64,000 nt of DNA. Origin: Enterobacteriaceae bacterium 89 (lineage in GTDB: Bacteria > Pseudomonadota > Gammaproteobacteria > Enterobacterales > Enterobacteriaceae). Numbering within the stretch: position 1 is the stretch's first letter; every line of letters starts with the position of its first letter. A program made the translations under genes and the position numbers. The stretch is from assembly GCA_014156375.1 (NCBI GenBank), contig RQJH01000005.1, positions 186,001 to 250,000 of the forward strand. Direction: 5' to 3'. Below are positions 32,469 to 40,833 of the stretch, one piece after another. The notes under the pieces were generated by a model. The model searched no databases, was not told where the DNA came from, and worked only from the letters and a program-made list of their open reading frames with translations.

Positions 32469-32825
32469 ATGATTAAACGACAGCGTAACGCCATACTTCT
32501 GGTTGCTCTGGCATGTCTGGTGGTGTTTGTTTGCACCGCGCAGCGCATGGCGGGGCTGCACGCGCTGGTCATGAATGCCCCCGCTGTTACGCAGGCCGCC
32601 CATCAGGATGTTGATGGCGATGCGCCTGTCACCCCCTGCGAACTCAGCGCCAAATCCCTTGCCGCATCGCCTCCGGTGATGTTTGAAGGGGCGCTGTTTG
32701 CCATCACGCTGTTGATGGCTGTTCTCGCCGCCGTTCCCCAACGTCCGGAGCGCCACTGGCCGCCGCGCGTGATTTCTCCTCCCCGATTGCGGGTGCATCT
32801 GAGGCTTTGCGTATTCCGTGAGTGA
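32469..32825 (+). CDS. scsA: ScsA-like suppressor of copper sensitivity protein
   Basis: 118 residues with an N-terminal membrane segment (ILLVALACLVVFVCTAQRM) and a second one at about 73-90 (GALFAITLLMAVLAAV). A Cys in TPCELS lies in the periplasmic loop between them. First gene of scsABCD, 48 bp before scsB; identified mainly by size, topology and position. Its molecular role is not established. Confidence 0.7.
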   Translation: MIKRQRNAILLVALACLVVFVCTAQRMAGLHALVMNAPAVTQAAHQDVDGDAPVTPCELSAKSLAASPPVMFEGALFAITLLMAVLAAVPQRPERHWPPRVISPPRLRVHLRLCVFRE

Positions 32826-32873
32826 TTGCTCGCCTGTCTGTTCAGGTTAATCAATCATTTATGGAGAAAATTT

Positions 32874-34886
32874 ATGCGTATTTTATTCAGGCAGCTTGTG
32901 CTCTGCCTGCTTTGGCTATGGCTGCCTTTCGCTCAGGCCGCTGACAGCGGCTGGCTGCGATCCGCCGATAACGACCATGCCAGCGTGCGCCTGCGTGCCG
33001 CACCGCAGCAAAATGGGGAAACCCGGGTGCTGTTGGATGTGGCGCTGGAAAAGGGCTGGAAAACCTACTGGCGCTCGCCGGGTGAAGGCGGCATTGCGCC
33101 TGCCATTAAGTGGCAGACGCCGCTGGAGATGGACTGGCGCTGGCCTGCGCCGCAGCGTTTCGACGTAGCGGGTATTTCAACTCAGGGCTATCACGGCAAC
33201 GTTACCTTCCCGATTACTTTGCACGGCACAATGCCGGATAAGCTGACGGGCGTGCTGACGCTGTCGACGTGCAGCAACGTCTGCATCCTTACCGATTATC
33301 CCTTTACCCTGGATTTGAACGCCCCAGCGGACAACAACTTCAGCTACGACTTCACCCGCGCGATGGGCACCCTGCCGCTGAAAGACGGCCTGACCTCTGA
33401 GCTTACCGCGGGCTACAGCAACGGCAAACTGATGGTCAGCGCCACGCGTGAAGCGGGCTGGCAGCAGCCGGAACTGTTTATCGATACTTTCCCAGATACC
33501 GACTTTGGCAAACCCAGCTACAAGATTGACGGCGCAACGCTGACTGCCACGCTGCCCGTCAGCGACGGCTGGGGCGAAACCGCGCCGGATCTGCGCGGCA
33601 AAACGCTCTCGCTGCTGCTGAGCGACGGCGGTCAGGCGCAGGAAAGCCAGGTGACCGTCGGGCAGGCAATTGACAGCCCGCAGGCTTTCTCTCTGTGGTG
33701 GGTACTGCTGATGGCGCTGGCTGGCGGGCTGATCCTCAATGTGATGCCGTGCGTGCTGCCGGTGCTGGCGATGAAGCTCGGCAGCGTGGTGCAGCTTCAG
33801 TCGGCAGATCGCCGCCGCGTGCGCCAGCAGTTTATTGCTTCGGCTGTCGGCATTATCACCTCGTTCCTCGCGCTGGCGCTGATGATGACGCTGCTGCGCC
33901 TCAGCAATCAGGCGCTCGGCTGGGGCATTCAGTTCCAGAACCCGTGGTTTATCGGCGGGATGACGCTGGTGATGGTGCTGTTCGGTGCCAGCCTGCTCGG
34001 CCTGTTTGAATTCCGTCTCTCTTCCGGTGCATCCACCTTCCTGGCGACGCGTGGCGGCAACGGCCTGGCCGGGCATTTCTGGCAGGGGGCACTCGCAACG
34101 CTGCTCGCCACGCCTTGTACTGCACCGTTCCTGGGAACCGCCGTTTCCGTGGCGCTGGTGGCTCCGTTGCCATTGCTGTGGGGATTGTTCTTCGTGATGG
34201 GTATTGGCATGAGCCTGCCGTGGCTGTTAATTGCCATCTGGCCGGGGCTGGCGCTGCGCTTACCGCGTCCGGGCCGCTGGATGAACACGGTGAAAGTGGC
34301 GCTGGGGCTGATGATGCTTGGCTCGGCGCTGTGGCTCGGCAGCCTGCTGGCGGTGCATGTCGGGCAGACGCTGACCTTCGCGCTGATATCCCTGGTGACC
34401 GTGCTGATGCTGGCTGCCACGTTCTGGCGTTTCGGCCGGCGTGCCGGTGCGCTCAGTGCTTTGCTGGCGGTGGCGCTGTTGGCGACGGCATTCCAGCTGA
34501 TGCGTCCGCAGAGCAACGGACTGACCGCTGACCGGGTGAACTGGCAGCCGCTGAGCGAGCAGGCCATTGCCGCCGCGCTGGCGGAGAACAAACGGGTGTT
34601 CGTGGATGTCACTGCCGACTGGTGTGTGACCTGTAAAGCCAATAAATACAACGTTCTGCTGCGCGAAGAGGTGCAACAGGCGCTCACTGCACCGGATATT
34701 GTCGCCCTGCGCGGCGACTGGACGCAGCCCTCCGACACCATCAGCCAGTTCCTGCGCGCCCGCAACAGCGTGGCAGTGCCGTTCAATCAGATTTATGGCC
34801 CGGGGATGAAGCAGGGGCAGATTCAGCCACCTCTGCTCAGCCGCGATCATGTGCTGCAAACCCTCGACAAAGCCAAAGGACAATAA
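32874..34886 (+). CDS. scsB: DsbD-like transmembrane thiol reductase ScsB
   Basis: 670 residues from the ATG at 32874 (GGAG upstream; the open frame reaches 32826 but homologues begin at MRILFRQL). Signal peptide, periplasmic domain with a redox pair (STCSNVCILTDYP, about 135-147), an eight-helix DsbD-like membrane core with Cys in NVMPCVLPV and TPCTAPFLG, and a C-terminal thioredoxin-like domain with ADWCVTCKAN. It carries electrons from the cytoplasm to periplasmic ScsC and probably ScsD. 2-bp gap to scsC. Confidence 0.92.
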   Translation: MRILFRQLVLCLLWLWLPFAQAADSGWLRSADNDHASVRLRAAPQQNGETRVLLDVALEKGWKTYWRSPGEGGIAPAIKWQTPLEMDWRWPAPQRFDVAGISTQGYHGNVTFPITLHGTMPDKLTGVLTLSTCSNVCILTDYPFTLDLNAPADNNFSYDFTRAMGTLPLKDGLTSELTAGYSNGKLMVSATREAGWQQPELFIDTFPDTDFGKPSYKIDGATLTATLPVSDGWGETAPDLRGKTLSLLLSDGGQAQESQVTVGQAIDSPQAFSLWWVLLMALAGGLILNVMPCVLPVLAMKLGSVVQLQSADRRRVRQQFIASAVGIITSFLALALMMTLLRLSNQALGWGIQFQNPWFIGGMTLVMVLFGASLLGLFEFRLSSGASTFLATRGGNGLAGHFWQGALATLLATPCTAPFLGTAVSVALVAPLPLLWGLFFVMGIGMSLPWLLIAIWPGLALRLPRPGRWMNTVKVALGLMMLGSALWLGSLLAVHVGQTLTFALISLVTVLMLAATFWRFGRRAGALSALLAVALLATAFQLMRPQSNGLTADRVNWQPLSEQAIAAALAENKRVFVDVTADWCVTCKANKYNVLLREEVQQALTAPDIVALRGDWTQPSDTISQFLRARNSVAVPFNQIYGPGMKQGQIQPPLLSRDHVLQTLDKAKGQ

Positions 34887-34888
34887 CG

Positions 34889-35479
34889 ATGCGTATTTTA
34901 ACCCTGATTTTTCTGTTCTGTGTTTCCACCTTCAGCATGGCGGCAGAGCCGCAGCCGCAGTTGCAGGACCTGCTGTTTAACGATCCAAATACCCCGGCGA
35001 TGGGGGCGAAAAATCCGCGCCTGACGCTGGTCTCCTTCACCGACTACAACTGCCCGTACTGCAAACAGTTTGATCCGGAGCTGGAGAAAATCGTCCACAA
35101 ATACCCGGAAGTGCGGCTGGTGGTGAAACTGCTGCCGTTCCGCAGCGAGAGTTCGGCCAACTCTGCACGCATCGCTCTGACGGCATGGCGACAGCAGCCG
35201 GACCAGTTCTGGGCGCTGCATCAGCGGCTGATGGCGAAAAAGGGCTATCACGATGATGCTTCGATTCTGAGCGCGCAGCAAAAAACGGGCACCGAAGCGA
35301 TTAAAGCCGATGGGCAAAGCGGTGAAACGCTGCAGATGAACCTGATCCTCTCGCAGGTGCTGGGCGTGCAGGGCACTCCGGCGACGCTGGTGGGCAAAAC
35401 CATGGTGCCGGGTGCTATTCCCTATGACGAACTGGAGGCGCTGGTGAAAGAAGAGCTGGCGAAGGCCGATGCGAGCTAA
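34889..35479 (+). CDS. scsC: Periplasmic disulfide oxidoreductase/isomerase ScsC
   Basis: 196 residues. Signal peptide ending FSMAAE, then a DsbA-type thioredoxin fold with the active site NCPYCKQF (about 51-58) and the cis-Pro loop GVQGTPATLVG (about 157-167). Known ScsC proteins reshuffle disulfides and bind copper in the periplasm; ScsB keeps them reduced. Translationally packed between scsB (2 bp) and scsD (11-bp overlap). Confidence 0.92.
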   Translation: MRILTLIFLFCVSTFSMAAEPQPQLQDLLFNDPNTPAMGAKNPRLTLVSFTDYNCPYCKQFDPELEKIVHKYPEVRLVVKLLPFRSESSANSARIALTAWRQQPDQFWALHQRLMAKKGYHDDASILSAQQKTGTEAIKADGQSGETLQMNLILSQVLGVQGTPATLVGKTMVPGAIPYDELEALVKEELAKADAS

Positions 35480-35972
35480 GCTGCGGCGCTGGCTGCGCGA
35501 AGCGATTGTGCTGCTGCTGATTGCCGGGGCGGTGATGTTGGTGATGGATCAGTTCCGCAAACCGGCGCTGCCGCCGACCTTTATCAGCGAACAGCTGCAT
35601 ACCATCGACGGGCAAAGCGTCGATCTTAACGCGCTCAGCGCAACACGTCCGCTGCTGGTTTACGTCTGGGCCACCTGGTGCGCGGTCTGCCGCTATACAT
35701 CACCTTCCGTGGCGAACATCGCGGAAGAGGGCGGCAACGTCGTGACGGTCGCGTTGCGTTCGGGGGATGACGCAACGCTATCGCGTTGGCTGGCAAAGAA
35801 AAAATACGAAATGCCCATAGTCAATGATGAACAGGGGCAGCTCTCGCGGCTGTGGCAAATCCAGGTCACCCCGACGCTGGTAGTGGTTTACAAAGGCGAA
35901 GTGAAATCCGTCACCACCGGATTTACCAGCGGCTGGGGGATGAAGCTGCGGCTTTGGTGGGCCGGGATTTGA
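35469..35972 (+). CDS. scsD: Membrane-anchored TlpA-like thioredoxin ScsD
   Basis: 167 residues. One N-terminal membrane anchor (LREAIVLLLIAGAVMLVMD), then a TlpA/ResA-like domain with active site ATWCAVCRYTSP (about 71-82) and a cis-Pro loop IQVTPTLVVVY. Last gene of scsABCD, overlapping scsC by 11 bp. A perfect 7-bp hairpin (CGCGTCA/TGACGCG, 35981-35998) follows but lacks a T tract. Confidence 0.92.
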   Translation: MRAKLRRWLREAIVLLLIAGAVMLVMDQFRKPALPPTFISEQLHTIDGQSVDLNALSATRPLLVYVWATWCAVCRYTSPSVANIAEEGGNVVTVALRSGDDATLSRWLAKKKYEMPIVNDEQGQLSRLWQIQVTPTLVVVYKGEVKSVTTGFTSGWGMKLRLWWAGI

Positions 35973-36308
35973 GTGAAACACGCGTCAGGGATGACGCGGT
36001 TTGCAGCGCATAACAAAAATCTGGAAAGCGCCTCGCAAAATTCCAGCAGGGCTGAAGTAAGTGCGTAAACAGACTATTTATTTTAGTCGGTCAGGCAGAG
36101 AATCGTTCCGCTGCGGCACATTCCGCAGCCAGGCGTAGGAACCTGCAAAAAGCTACCGGAGAAAACTTAACCTTAAGGAGTTTACTCATGGTAATGGTTC
36201 CTGGTGCTTTATGTTCTGATCCTGAAATCTTTCTTCCACAACTGCTGTCCGCACCTCTCCCGGAGTCCAGAGTGCCCGTAAGTTTTGCGGACAGTAGCAT
36301 GCGGGGAC
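35973..36308. other. Intergenic stretch between scsD and the T6SS immunity gene
   Basis: 336 bp. Apart from the hairpin at 35981-35998, it holds an AAGGAG followed by ATG at 36188 opening a 72-codon frame that runs antisense into the immunity gene. That frame shows no recognisable domain and may be the stub of a lost gene. Base composition falls sharply here relative to scs. Confidence 0.5.
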
Positions 36309-36740
36309 TCATTCTGCGAGTTCCTGCAAAGCCTGGCTGGCTGCGGCCTTCACCTTTGAGCAGAATGGCTTTCCTCCATCCGGACATTTTTCTTCAGCGT
36401 TTGTGACGATGGTTGCTAAGTCTCTGTCGTCAACCGTCGTATCCATGTGATTAAGAACCCACGATTCAAAAGCTTTATCCTTTTTGAACATGGCATCAAG
36501 CTGCGGGGCCATGTGCCATCTGTTCGCCAGCATGTGGGTTAACGTTGCAGATAAACCCTCCGCTATATATCCGTTGTCGCACTGCTTAAAGTTGTGAAAG
36601 AATGAATAAGTATCGTTCCAGTTTTTGATTGAGCTAGCAGCTGTATCGGCTGCATCCATTTTTTCAATGGTGGAGCAATCAGCCGCATAAATATTGCCGG
36701 AGAAAAGCAGTATGGCTGCAAACGACAGAATTATTTTCAT
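36309..36740 (-). CDS. Putative periplasmic immunity protein for the adjacent Tlde1-like effector
   Basis: 143 residues with a signal peptide (SFAAILLFSGNIYA, cleavage before ADCSTIEK) and about four Cys in the mature part, which fits a disulfide-stabilised helical periplasmic protein such as Tldi1/Tai4-type immunity proteins. Its ATG overlaps the effector stop by 4 bp. Periplasmic location matches an effector that attacks peptidoglycan. The assignment is chiefly from context. Confidence 0.7.
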   Translation of the reverse strand: MKIILSFAAILLFSGNIYAADCSTIEKMDAADTAASSIKNWNDTYSFFHNFKQCDNGYIAEGLSATLTHMLANRWHMAPQLDAMFKKDKAFESWVLNHMDTTVDDRDLATIVTNAEEKCPDGGKPFCSKVKAAASQALQELAE

Positions 36741-37207
36741 ATCAGACTCATTCCTGGTGGGATGTAAATGCCCTCATATTTCTGAGTTGCACTTAGCGCA
36801 TCACAGCCGCTATTGTTCGAGACTGTAATTGTTGAAAGTGAAGAGATAGCCATATGTTCTTTGATTTTTTTCATCGCCTCATCACTTGTACGGATACAAC
36901 CCATTGTCGGGTGTTCAGGCCCAGGTTTATAGCGGTGGTGGGCCTGTCCTGAGTGAACACCGACTCCGGAATGTCCTGGATAGTTGAAGCGGATAATCCC
37001 ATATGTACCGTACGAACCATCCTCGTTATCACCGGGATGAAGATGGGGTTTATTTTTGTCCTGTATCAGATAAGTTCCATTGCTCACATGTGTAAACGAT
37101 GCTCTGCGATCCACATTATTGTAGGCAGCCCAAGTGCCAATGGCAGAGCCATCATTCCCCATTAAGGAAAGCGTATGGGCACAACCATCAAAAGATAGCG
37201 TAGACAT
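36737..37207 (-). CDS. Tlde1-type T6SS peptidoglycan effector (L,D-transpeptidase fold)
   Basis: 156 residues, no signal peptide. The core has the YkuD-like catalytic arrangement GVHSGQAHH (His region, about 81-89) and HPTMGCIRTSDEA (nucleophile Cys, about 98-110), as in Tlde1/DUF2778 effectors that exchange or cleave D-amino acids on peptidoglycan stems. Lack of a signal peptide and direct linkage to hcp (8-bp gap) argue for T6SS delivery rather than a house-keeping L,D-transpeptidase. AT-rich compared with flanking genes. Confidence 0.8.
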   Translation of the reverse strand: MSTLSFDGCAHTLSLMGNDGSAIGTWAAYNNVDRRASFTHVSNGTYLIQDKNKPHLHPGDNEDGSYGTYGIIRFNYPGHSGVGVHSGQAHHRYKPGPEHPTMGCIRTSDEAMKKIKEHMAISSLSTITVSNNSGCDALSATQKYEGIYIPPGMSLI

Positions 37208-37215
37208 AGATTTCC

Positions 37216-37707
37216 TTATGCTGTGGCTCGTTCATTCCAGGCATCAGAATGAATTAAATTTCCATCGAGATACTTCCAGGTGATTTTTTCATAACGAAGC
37301 TCAACCATTTCCATATGGTTGAGGTGTTTGCTATTGGGATCTTTGCAATTAGCCATCACGGGAGTCACTGATACGACTTTTACGTTTTCAAGCAACATAT
37401 TGAAGTATTCTACTTCCTGTCCCGCATCGTTGATACGGTACCATTTTAGCTCAGCTGATTTCAGCAACTGACCAGTAGATACTGCTTTGTACAGATAGGT
37501 TGAAGAACTGTCGAACTCCTTACCGATAGTAAAAGATCCGTGTACCCGAGTTCCGGTTTGCCTGCCAGTGCTTCCATCTACCGGGATATGCAGGCCATGG
37601 CTGAAACTAAAAACCTCAATACTCCCCTCACGATCTTGTACATCGCAGGAACCCATAATTGCTGCACCGCCATCGTCTTTCAGAAATAAATGAGCAGGTA
37701 TTGGCAT
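37216..37707 (-). CDS. hcp: Hcp-family type VI secretion tube protein
   Basis: 163 residues from the ATG at 37707 (MPIPAHLFLKDDGGA). Hallmarks: GSCDVQDREGSIEVFSFSHG near the N-terminus, GSFTIGKEFDSSSTYLYKA, and the C-terminal LRYEKITWKYLDG. Hcp hexamers stack as the inner T6SS tube and chaperone small effectors in their lumen, so it is likely the carrier of the adjacent effector. No other T6SS component lies in the window: an orphan hcp module. An in-frame ATG at 37767 would add 20 residues unlike the family. Confidence 0.9.
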   Translation of the reverse strand: MPIPAHLFLKDDGGAAIMGSCDVQDREGSIEVFSFSHGLHIPVDGSTGRQTGTRVHGSFTIGKEFDSSSTYLYKAVSTGQLLKSAELKWYRINDAGQEVEYFNMLLENVKVVSVTPVMANCKDPNSKHLNHMEMVELRYEKITWKYLDGNLIHSDAWNERATA

Positions 37708-38078
37708 GATATAAACCCCATATTGTTGAGTGAATATCGATGACATTACTCTCTTAAAATATAACAAAGTGTATTTTTATTTTTCTGGGCTGTTACTGTG
37801 ATTTGTTATGTGTATTTTTGGTCGGTAGGTTATTGCATTTTTGAATTAAACCTTGGCTAGAGTGTTGTTGTATGTCTGAATCTAATCATTCTAACTTGTT
37901 GAATAACGGATGAATATCTTCTGGCTATTCATAAAAAAATCTGAAGTAAGCTGAAACCGTTAGTAGTGAAACTGCTAGTGAAAAAATCTTCTACTATTTG
38001 GTGTTAAACCATGATCGTTGACGTCTTTTGAACAAGTAGTCAATCAATGAGATTACACCGGTCAATGACCGGCTTTGT
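37708..38078. other. AT-rich intergenic region upstream of hcp
   Basis: 371 bp, strongly AT-rich, between the divergently oriented promoter side of hcp and the end of the TumA-like gene. No convincing coding frame, RNA gene or strong terminator is visible; it presumably carries the hcp promoter. Confidence 0.5.
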
Positions 38079-38438
38079 TTATGCTGCTGCGCTGATAGTA
38101 AAATCAAAATGGATCGCGTCATACGGAAACTGAGTGCCGCTTTCCCCACGCTCTAGCAGTCCTGCGTTAATCAGGGCTGTAACATCAGTGTGCACCCCTT
38201 TCACATCACGACCGACCAGCGCCGCAATCTCGCGGATCGTTAACTCACCGCGCCCGGCCATCGCCTGAATCACCGCCATTCGGTTTGGGGCCATTACTTT
38301 GTGCATCACCGCCCAGGAAGGGAACGAGATCACACCATCGCCCGCGCCGCGTTCGCCGGTTGCGGCTGCATTCATCGACGACATAACGTTGTCGGCGAAA
38401 TCTTTCATTGTTTCAATCTTAATCGTTACGGTTTTCAT
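38079..38438 (-). CDS. TumA-like (HVO_A0114-type) HTH antitoxin
   Basis: 119 residues with a winged helix-turn-helix: NRMAVIQAMAGRGELTIREIAALVGRD then VKGVHTDVTALINAGLLERGE (about 52-100). This matches the HVO_A0114 family of DNA-binding proteins that accompany TumE-family toxins. Overlaps the toxin gene by 4 bp (ATGA). Expected to neutralise the toxin and bind the palindrome at 38761-38784. Confidence 0.8.
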   Translation of the reverse strand: MKTVTIKIETMKDFADNVMSSMNAAATGERGAGDGVISFPSWAVMHKVMAPNRMAVIQAMAGRGELTIREIAALVGRDVKGVHTDVTALINAGLLERGESGTQFPYDAIHFDFTISAAA

Positions 38439-38731
38439 ATTACCCCCCGCTCATTCCGAATAATTTCAACGTTTGCCAGGAAATCTGCGAACAGCTGATC
38501 GATGCTGGCAAAGTTGGTACTTATCTCCTGATCCCCGACGTGCTTGTGGTCACCCTTGCCGCGTTCGTTGTCGTACCGCATTACACACACACCGGAGACT
38601 ATGTAGGCCAGGCTGTACTTATAGCCGTGGCTGCTGCCGGGTACTGCCGGATCGACTTCCCAAATCAATACCTGAATAAACTCGTTTTCATCCAGGTAAC
38701 GGGTGAATTTCTTAAACAATGCTGATGGCAT
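38435..38731 (-). CDS. TumE-family (DUF6516) toxin
   Basis: 98 residues. The segment YKYSLAYIVSG then MRYDNERGKGDHKH (about 38-64) is the TumE/DUF6516 signature. Strong Shine-Dalgarno AAGGAGAG. Toxin-first order with a 4-bp overlap to the antitoxin is normal for this pair. Mode of action of TumE proteins is not settled. Confidence 0.82.
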   Translation of the reverse strand: MPSALFKKFTRYLDENEFIQVLIWEVDPAVPGSSHGYKYSLAYIVSGVCVMRYDNERGKGDHKHVGDQEISTNFASIDQLFADFLANVEIIRNERGVI

Positions 38732-38760
38732 TGGCCGCTCTCCTTGCGTGTTGTAAATAA

Positions 38761-38784
38761 TGACAACAAACTATCTTGTTGTCA
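38761..38784. promoter_or_regulatory. Autoregulatory operator of the TumE/TumA pair
   Basis: Perfect dyad TGACAACAA (38761-38769), ACTATC, TTGTTGTCA (38776-38784), 30 bp upstream of the toxin ATG. A further half-site TACAACA at 38790-38796 and TTGTAAA at 38752-38758 extend the motif. Confidence 0.7.
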
Positions 38785-38882
38785 ATGTGTACAACATAAA
38801 CGAGGGGGACAGCAATCCTGGATTTGGTACTTAACCGGATATAATGAAAAGAATGTCTGGATACTGGGAGCTAAATAAAAAA

Positions 38883-38910
38883 AAGGACCTGCGATTTCTC
38901 GCAAGTCCTT
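38883..38910 (-). terminator. Original ileX terminator, displaced by the insertion
   Basis: AAGGAC-TGCGA and TCGCA-GTCCTT arms (one unpaired base each) with a run of T on the reverse strand. It lies immediately after the orphan 3' half of ileX (38912-38961), where the native tRNA terminator would be before the element inserted. Confidence 0.8.
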
Positions 38911-38911
38911 G

Positions 38912-38961
38912 AAATTTGGTGGCCCCTGCTGGACTTGAACCAGCGACCAAGCGATTATGAG
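38912..38961. repeat. Attachment-site repeat, distal copy (orphan 3' half of ileX)
   Basis: 50 bp identical to 44653-44702. It contains the 3' 45 nt of the tRNA from the anticodon to CCA, in the tRNA orientation, but no 5' half. The native terminator flanks it on the host side. Confidence 0.92.
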
Positions 38962-39074
38962 AACGCTGTATCATCTTTACAAATCAAACACTTACAATAA
39001 AATCATGAAGTTATAAAACGAATATTATCATACTTTATTGAGGATTTGTGTCCTGAGGGGGCAAAAAAGGGACA

Positions 39075-39809
39075 CTACACATAGCCTTTGGGTACGCGTA
39101 AAGCTCTCGTATTGCGTATCAGAATGTCCGAATCCTTTTCGCTGTATCCGTACATAAAACAAAACAGCCAGTAAAGACGGCGTGTCGAGGCATTAGCTTC
39201 CATATAGGCTAAGAAAAATCGCTTATCATCTTCTGGGGCTTCATCCAGAATGTTTAACAATTCCTCTGTTATCAGAATTACATCGTAGTAGGGTTTATTA
39301 GTAATAAACCAATCTCCAGAAAGCAAGTTTATGCTTAGATCCAATACATCACCAGCATCCCAATCTTTATTATTTGACTTAAGGCTGTTCAAATCTTTAA
39401 AAAGTTCTTCTTCGCAAATCATGAAGAAATGTTCTTCATGTTCTAACCCCATGTCAAAGTAATTAATTGAATCCATTTTTTGTGTTAGCTTATCAAAAAG
39501 CGAGCAAAAAACTGTTCTTTTTTGTGATGTCAGTAGTATTTCAAGTTGCTGATTGTTGTATTTTTTAGTGAGTATTAATGTTAATGATAAAATGAATAAA
39601 CTGGCAAATGAAAATATAGCGCTATATACCCCTCCAAAAAATGAACCAGCGTTAGCCCAATCTTGGTTGTTTTCGGAGAAACCATATGTGTTGAATGTGA
39701 CATAAAACTTATAAGCTGGATAACAAACGGCAGTAATCAAGAGCAATGCAAGTATTGCATAAATAAAGTAAGTAAAATAAACAAAGTATTTTCTACGGGT
39801 GGAATTCAT
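39075..39809 (-). CDS. Two-helix membrane protein resembling phage abortive-infection proteins
   Basis: 244 residues. Two N-terminal membrane segments (FIYAILALLLITAVCYPAY, about 14-32; SAIFSFASLFILSLTLIL, about 58-75) with a DWANAGSFFGGVYSAIF motif before the second, then a cytoplasmic helical domain. This two-helix plus FGG-motif layout is that of putative phage Abi (PutAbiC-like) proteins; the match is by pattern only. The ATG lies inside the last codons of int (17-bp overlap), so it is in the cI-int operon. AT-rich. Confidence 0.6.
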   Translation of the reverse strand: MNSTRRKYFVYFTYFIYAILALLLITAVCYPAYKFYVTFNTYGFSENNQDWANAGSFFGGVYSAIFSFASLFILSLTLILTKKYNNQQLEILLTSQKRTVFCSLFDKLTQKMDSINYFDMGLEHEEHFFMICEEELFKDLNSLKSNNKDWDAGDVLDLSINLLSGDWFITNKPYYDVILITEELLNILDEAPEDDKRFFLAYMEANASTRRLYWLFCFMYGYSEKDSDILIRNTRALRVPKGYV

Positions 39810-40833
39810 GTTTTTTTCCTAAGGGATTGAGTCTCGCAGCATCTTCAAGATGGTTAGGAGAAAAGTGCGCGTAACGCATTGTCATTTTAATATCTGTGTG
39901 CCCCAAGATATTTTTCAGCACAAGTATATTTCCTCCGTTCATCATAAAGTGACTGGCGAAAGTATGACGTAATACATGGGATAGCTGCCCATCTGGCAAA
40001 TCCAGTTCAGCACGTTCAACGGCTTTTCGAAACGCAGAATAACAAGAGCTGAAAAAACGCCCTGGCTTTGCAGGCTTTGGCAGCGCATCAAAGAAATCCT
40101 TACTAATCGGCACCGTCCTGTTTCTGTTCCCCTTTGTTTTAGAAAAGGTGACTTTGAGATTTCTGATTTGTTTGGTTGTTACAGATTCTGCTTCATCCCA
40201 GCGGGCCCCAGTTACTAGGCAAAGACAGGCAACCCAATACGTGCTTTCATTCCGGCTCTTGGAGCATTCTTCCAATAGTCGCTGAATTTCTTCATCTTCG
40301 AGAAATGCCAGCTCTGCTTCCTCTGATTTAAAAGCACGAACGCTAGCAAGTGGGTTTTCCTGCTTCCAATGGCCAAGCCGCTTCAGCTCATTAAACACTG
40401 CACGAAAATACGCCAGCTCAAGATTCATTGTCCGAGGCGAAACTTGTTTAACTCGGGACGTACGGGAAATCTCACCGGATAGACGTTTTTTGCGGTACAG
40501 AGAAAACATAGTGGCATCAAACTCATGCGCCATCGGATCTCCCATGCTTTCACATGCGAATTCCATAGCGCCTTTTCGTTTCTCGCCGTCATCGAGGGTT
40601 ACGCCGTGCTCATTAAACCATTGGTTTACCAGGTCCCGCAATTTGCGCCGATCTTCCTTGCCGTCCAGCCAGGGTTTTACATGAACGTTCTCCATGATGT
40701 GTGTTTCATAGGCTAATGCTTCTCCCTTAGTAGAGAACGTCTTACGAATTCGCTTTGCTGGTTTTCCCTTCGGCTTGCCTTCAGGATAGAAGTCCAGTAG
40801 CCATTTCCCCTCAGGCTGTTTTCTTATACTCAT
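39793..40833 (-). CDS. int: P2-type tyrosine integrase
   Basis: 346 residues. N-terminal arm-binding and SAM-like core-binding domains, then a catalytic domain with the full set of residues: Arg in VTGARWDEAE (about 212), Lys in SKTKGNRNR (about 232), HVLRHTFASHF (about 286-296), and LGHTDIKMTMRYAHF with the Tyr nucleophile (about 322). Apparently intact. It should recombine the ileX sites. Overlaps the HNH-like gene by 4 bp upstream and the Abi-like gene by 17 bp downstream. Confidence 0.95.
   Translation of the reverse strand: MSIRKQPEGKWLLDFYPEGKPKGKPAKRIRKTFSTKGEALAYETHIMENVHVKPWLDGKEDRRKLRDLVNQWFNEHGVTLDDGEKRKGAMEFACESMGDPMAHEFDATMFSLYRKKRLSGEISRTSRVKQVSPRTMNLELAYFRAVFNELKRLGHWKQENPLASVRAFKSEEAELAFLEDEEIQRLLEECSKSRNESTYWVACLCLVTGARWDEAESVTTKQIRNLKVTFSKTKGNRNRTVPISKDFFDALPKPAKPGRFFSSCYSAFRKAVERAELDLPDGQLSHVLRHTFASHFMMNGGNILVLKNILGHTDIKMTMRYAHFSPNHLEDAARLNPLGKKHEFHP

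Noticed and set aside
36188..36406. Forward 72-codon frame with a good AAGGAG
   Set aside because: Antisense to the immunity gene for most of its length and no recognisable domain; kept only as a possible stub in the intergenic note.
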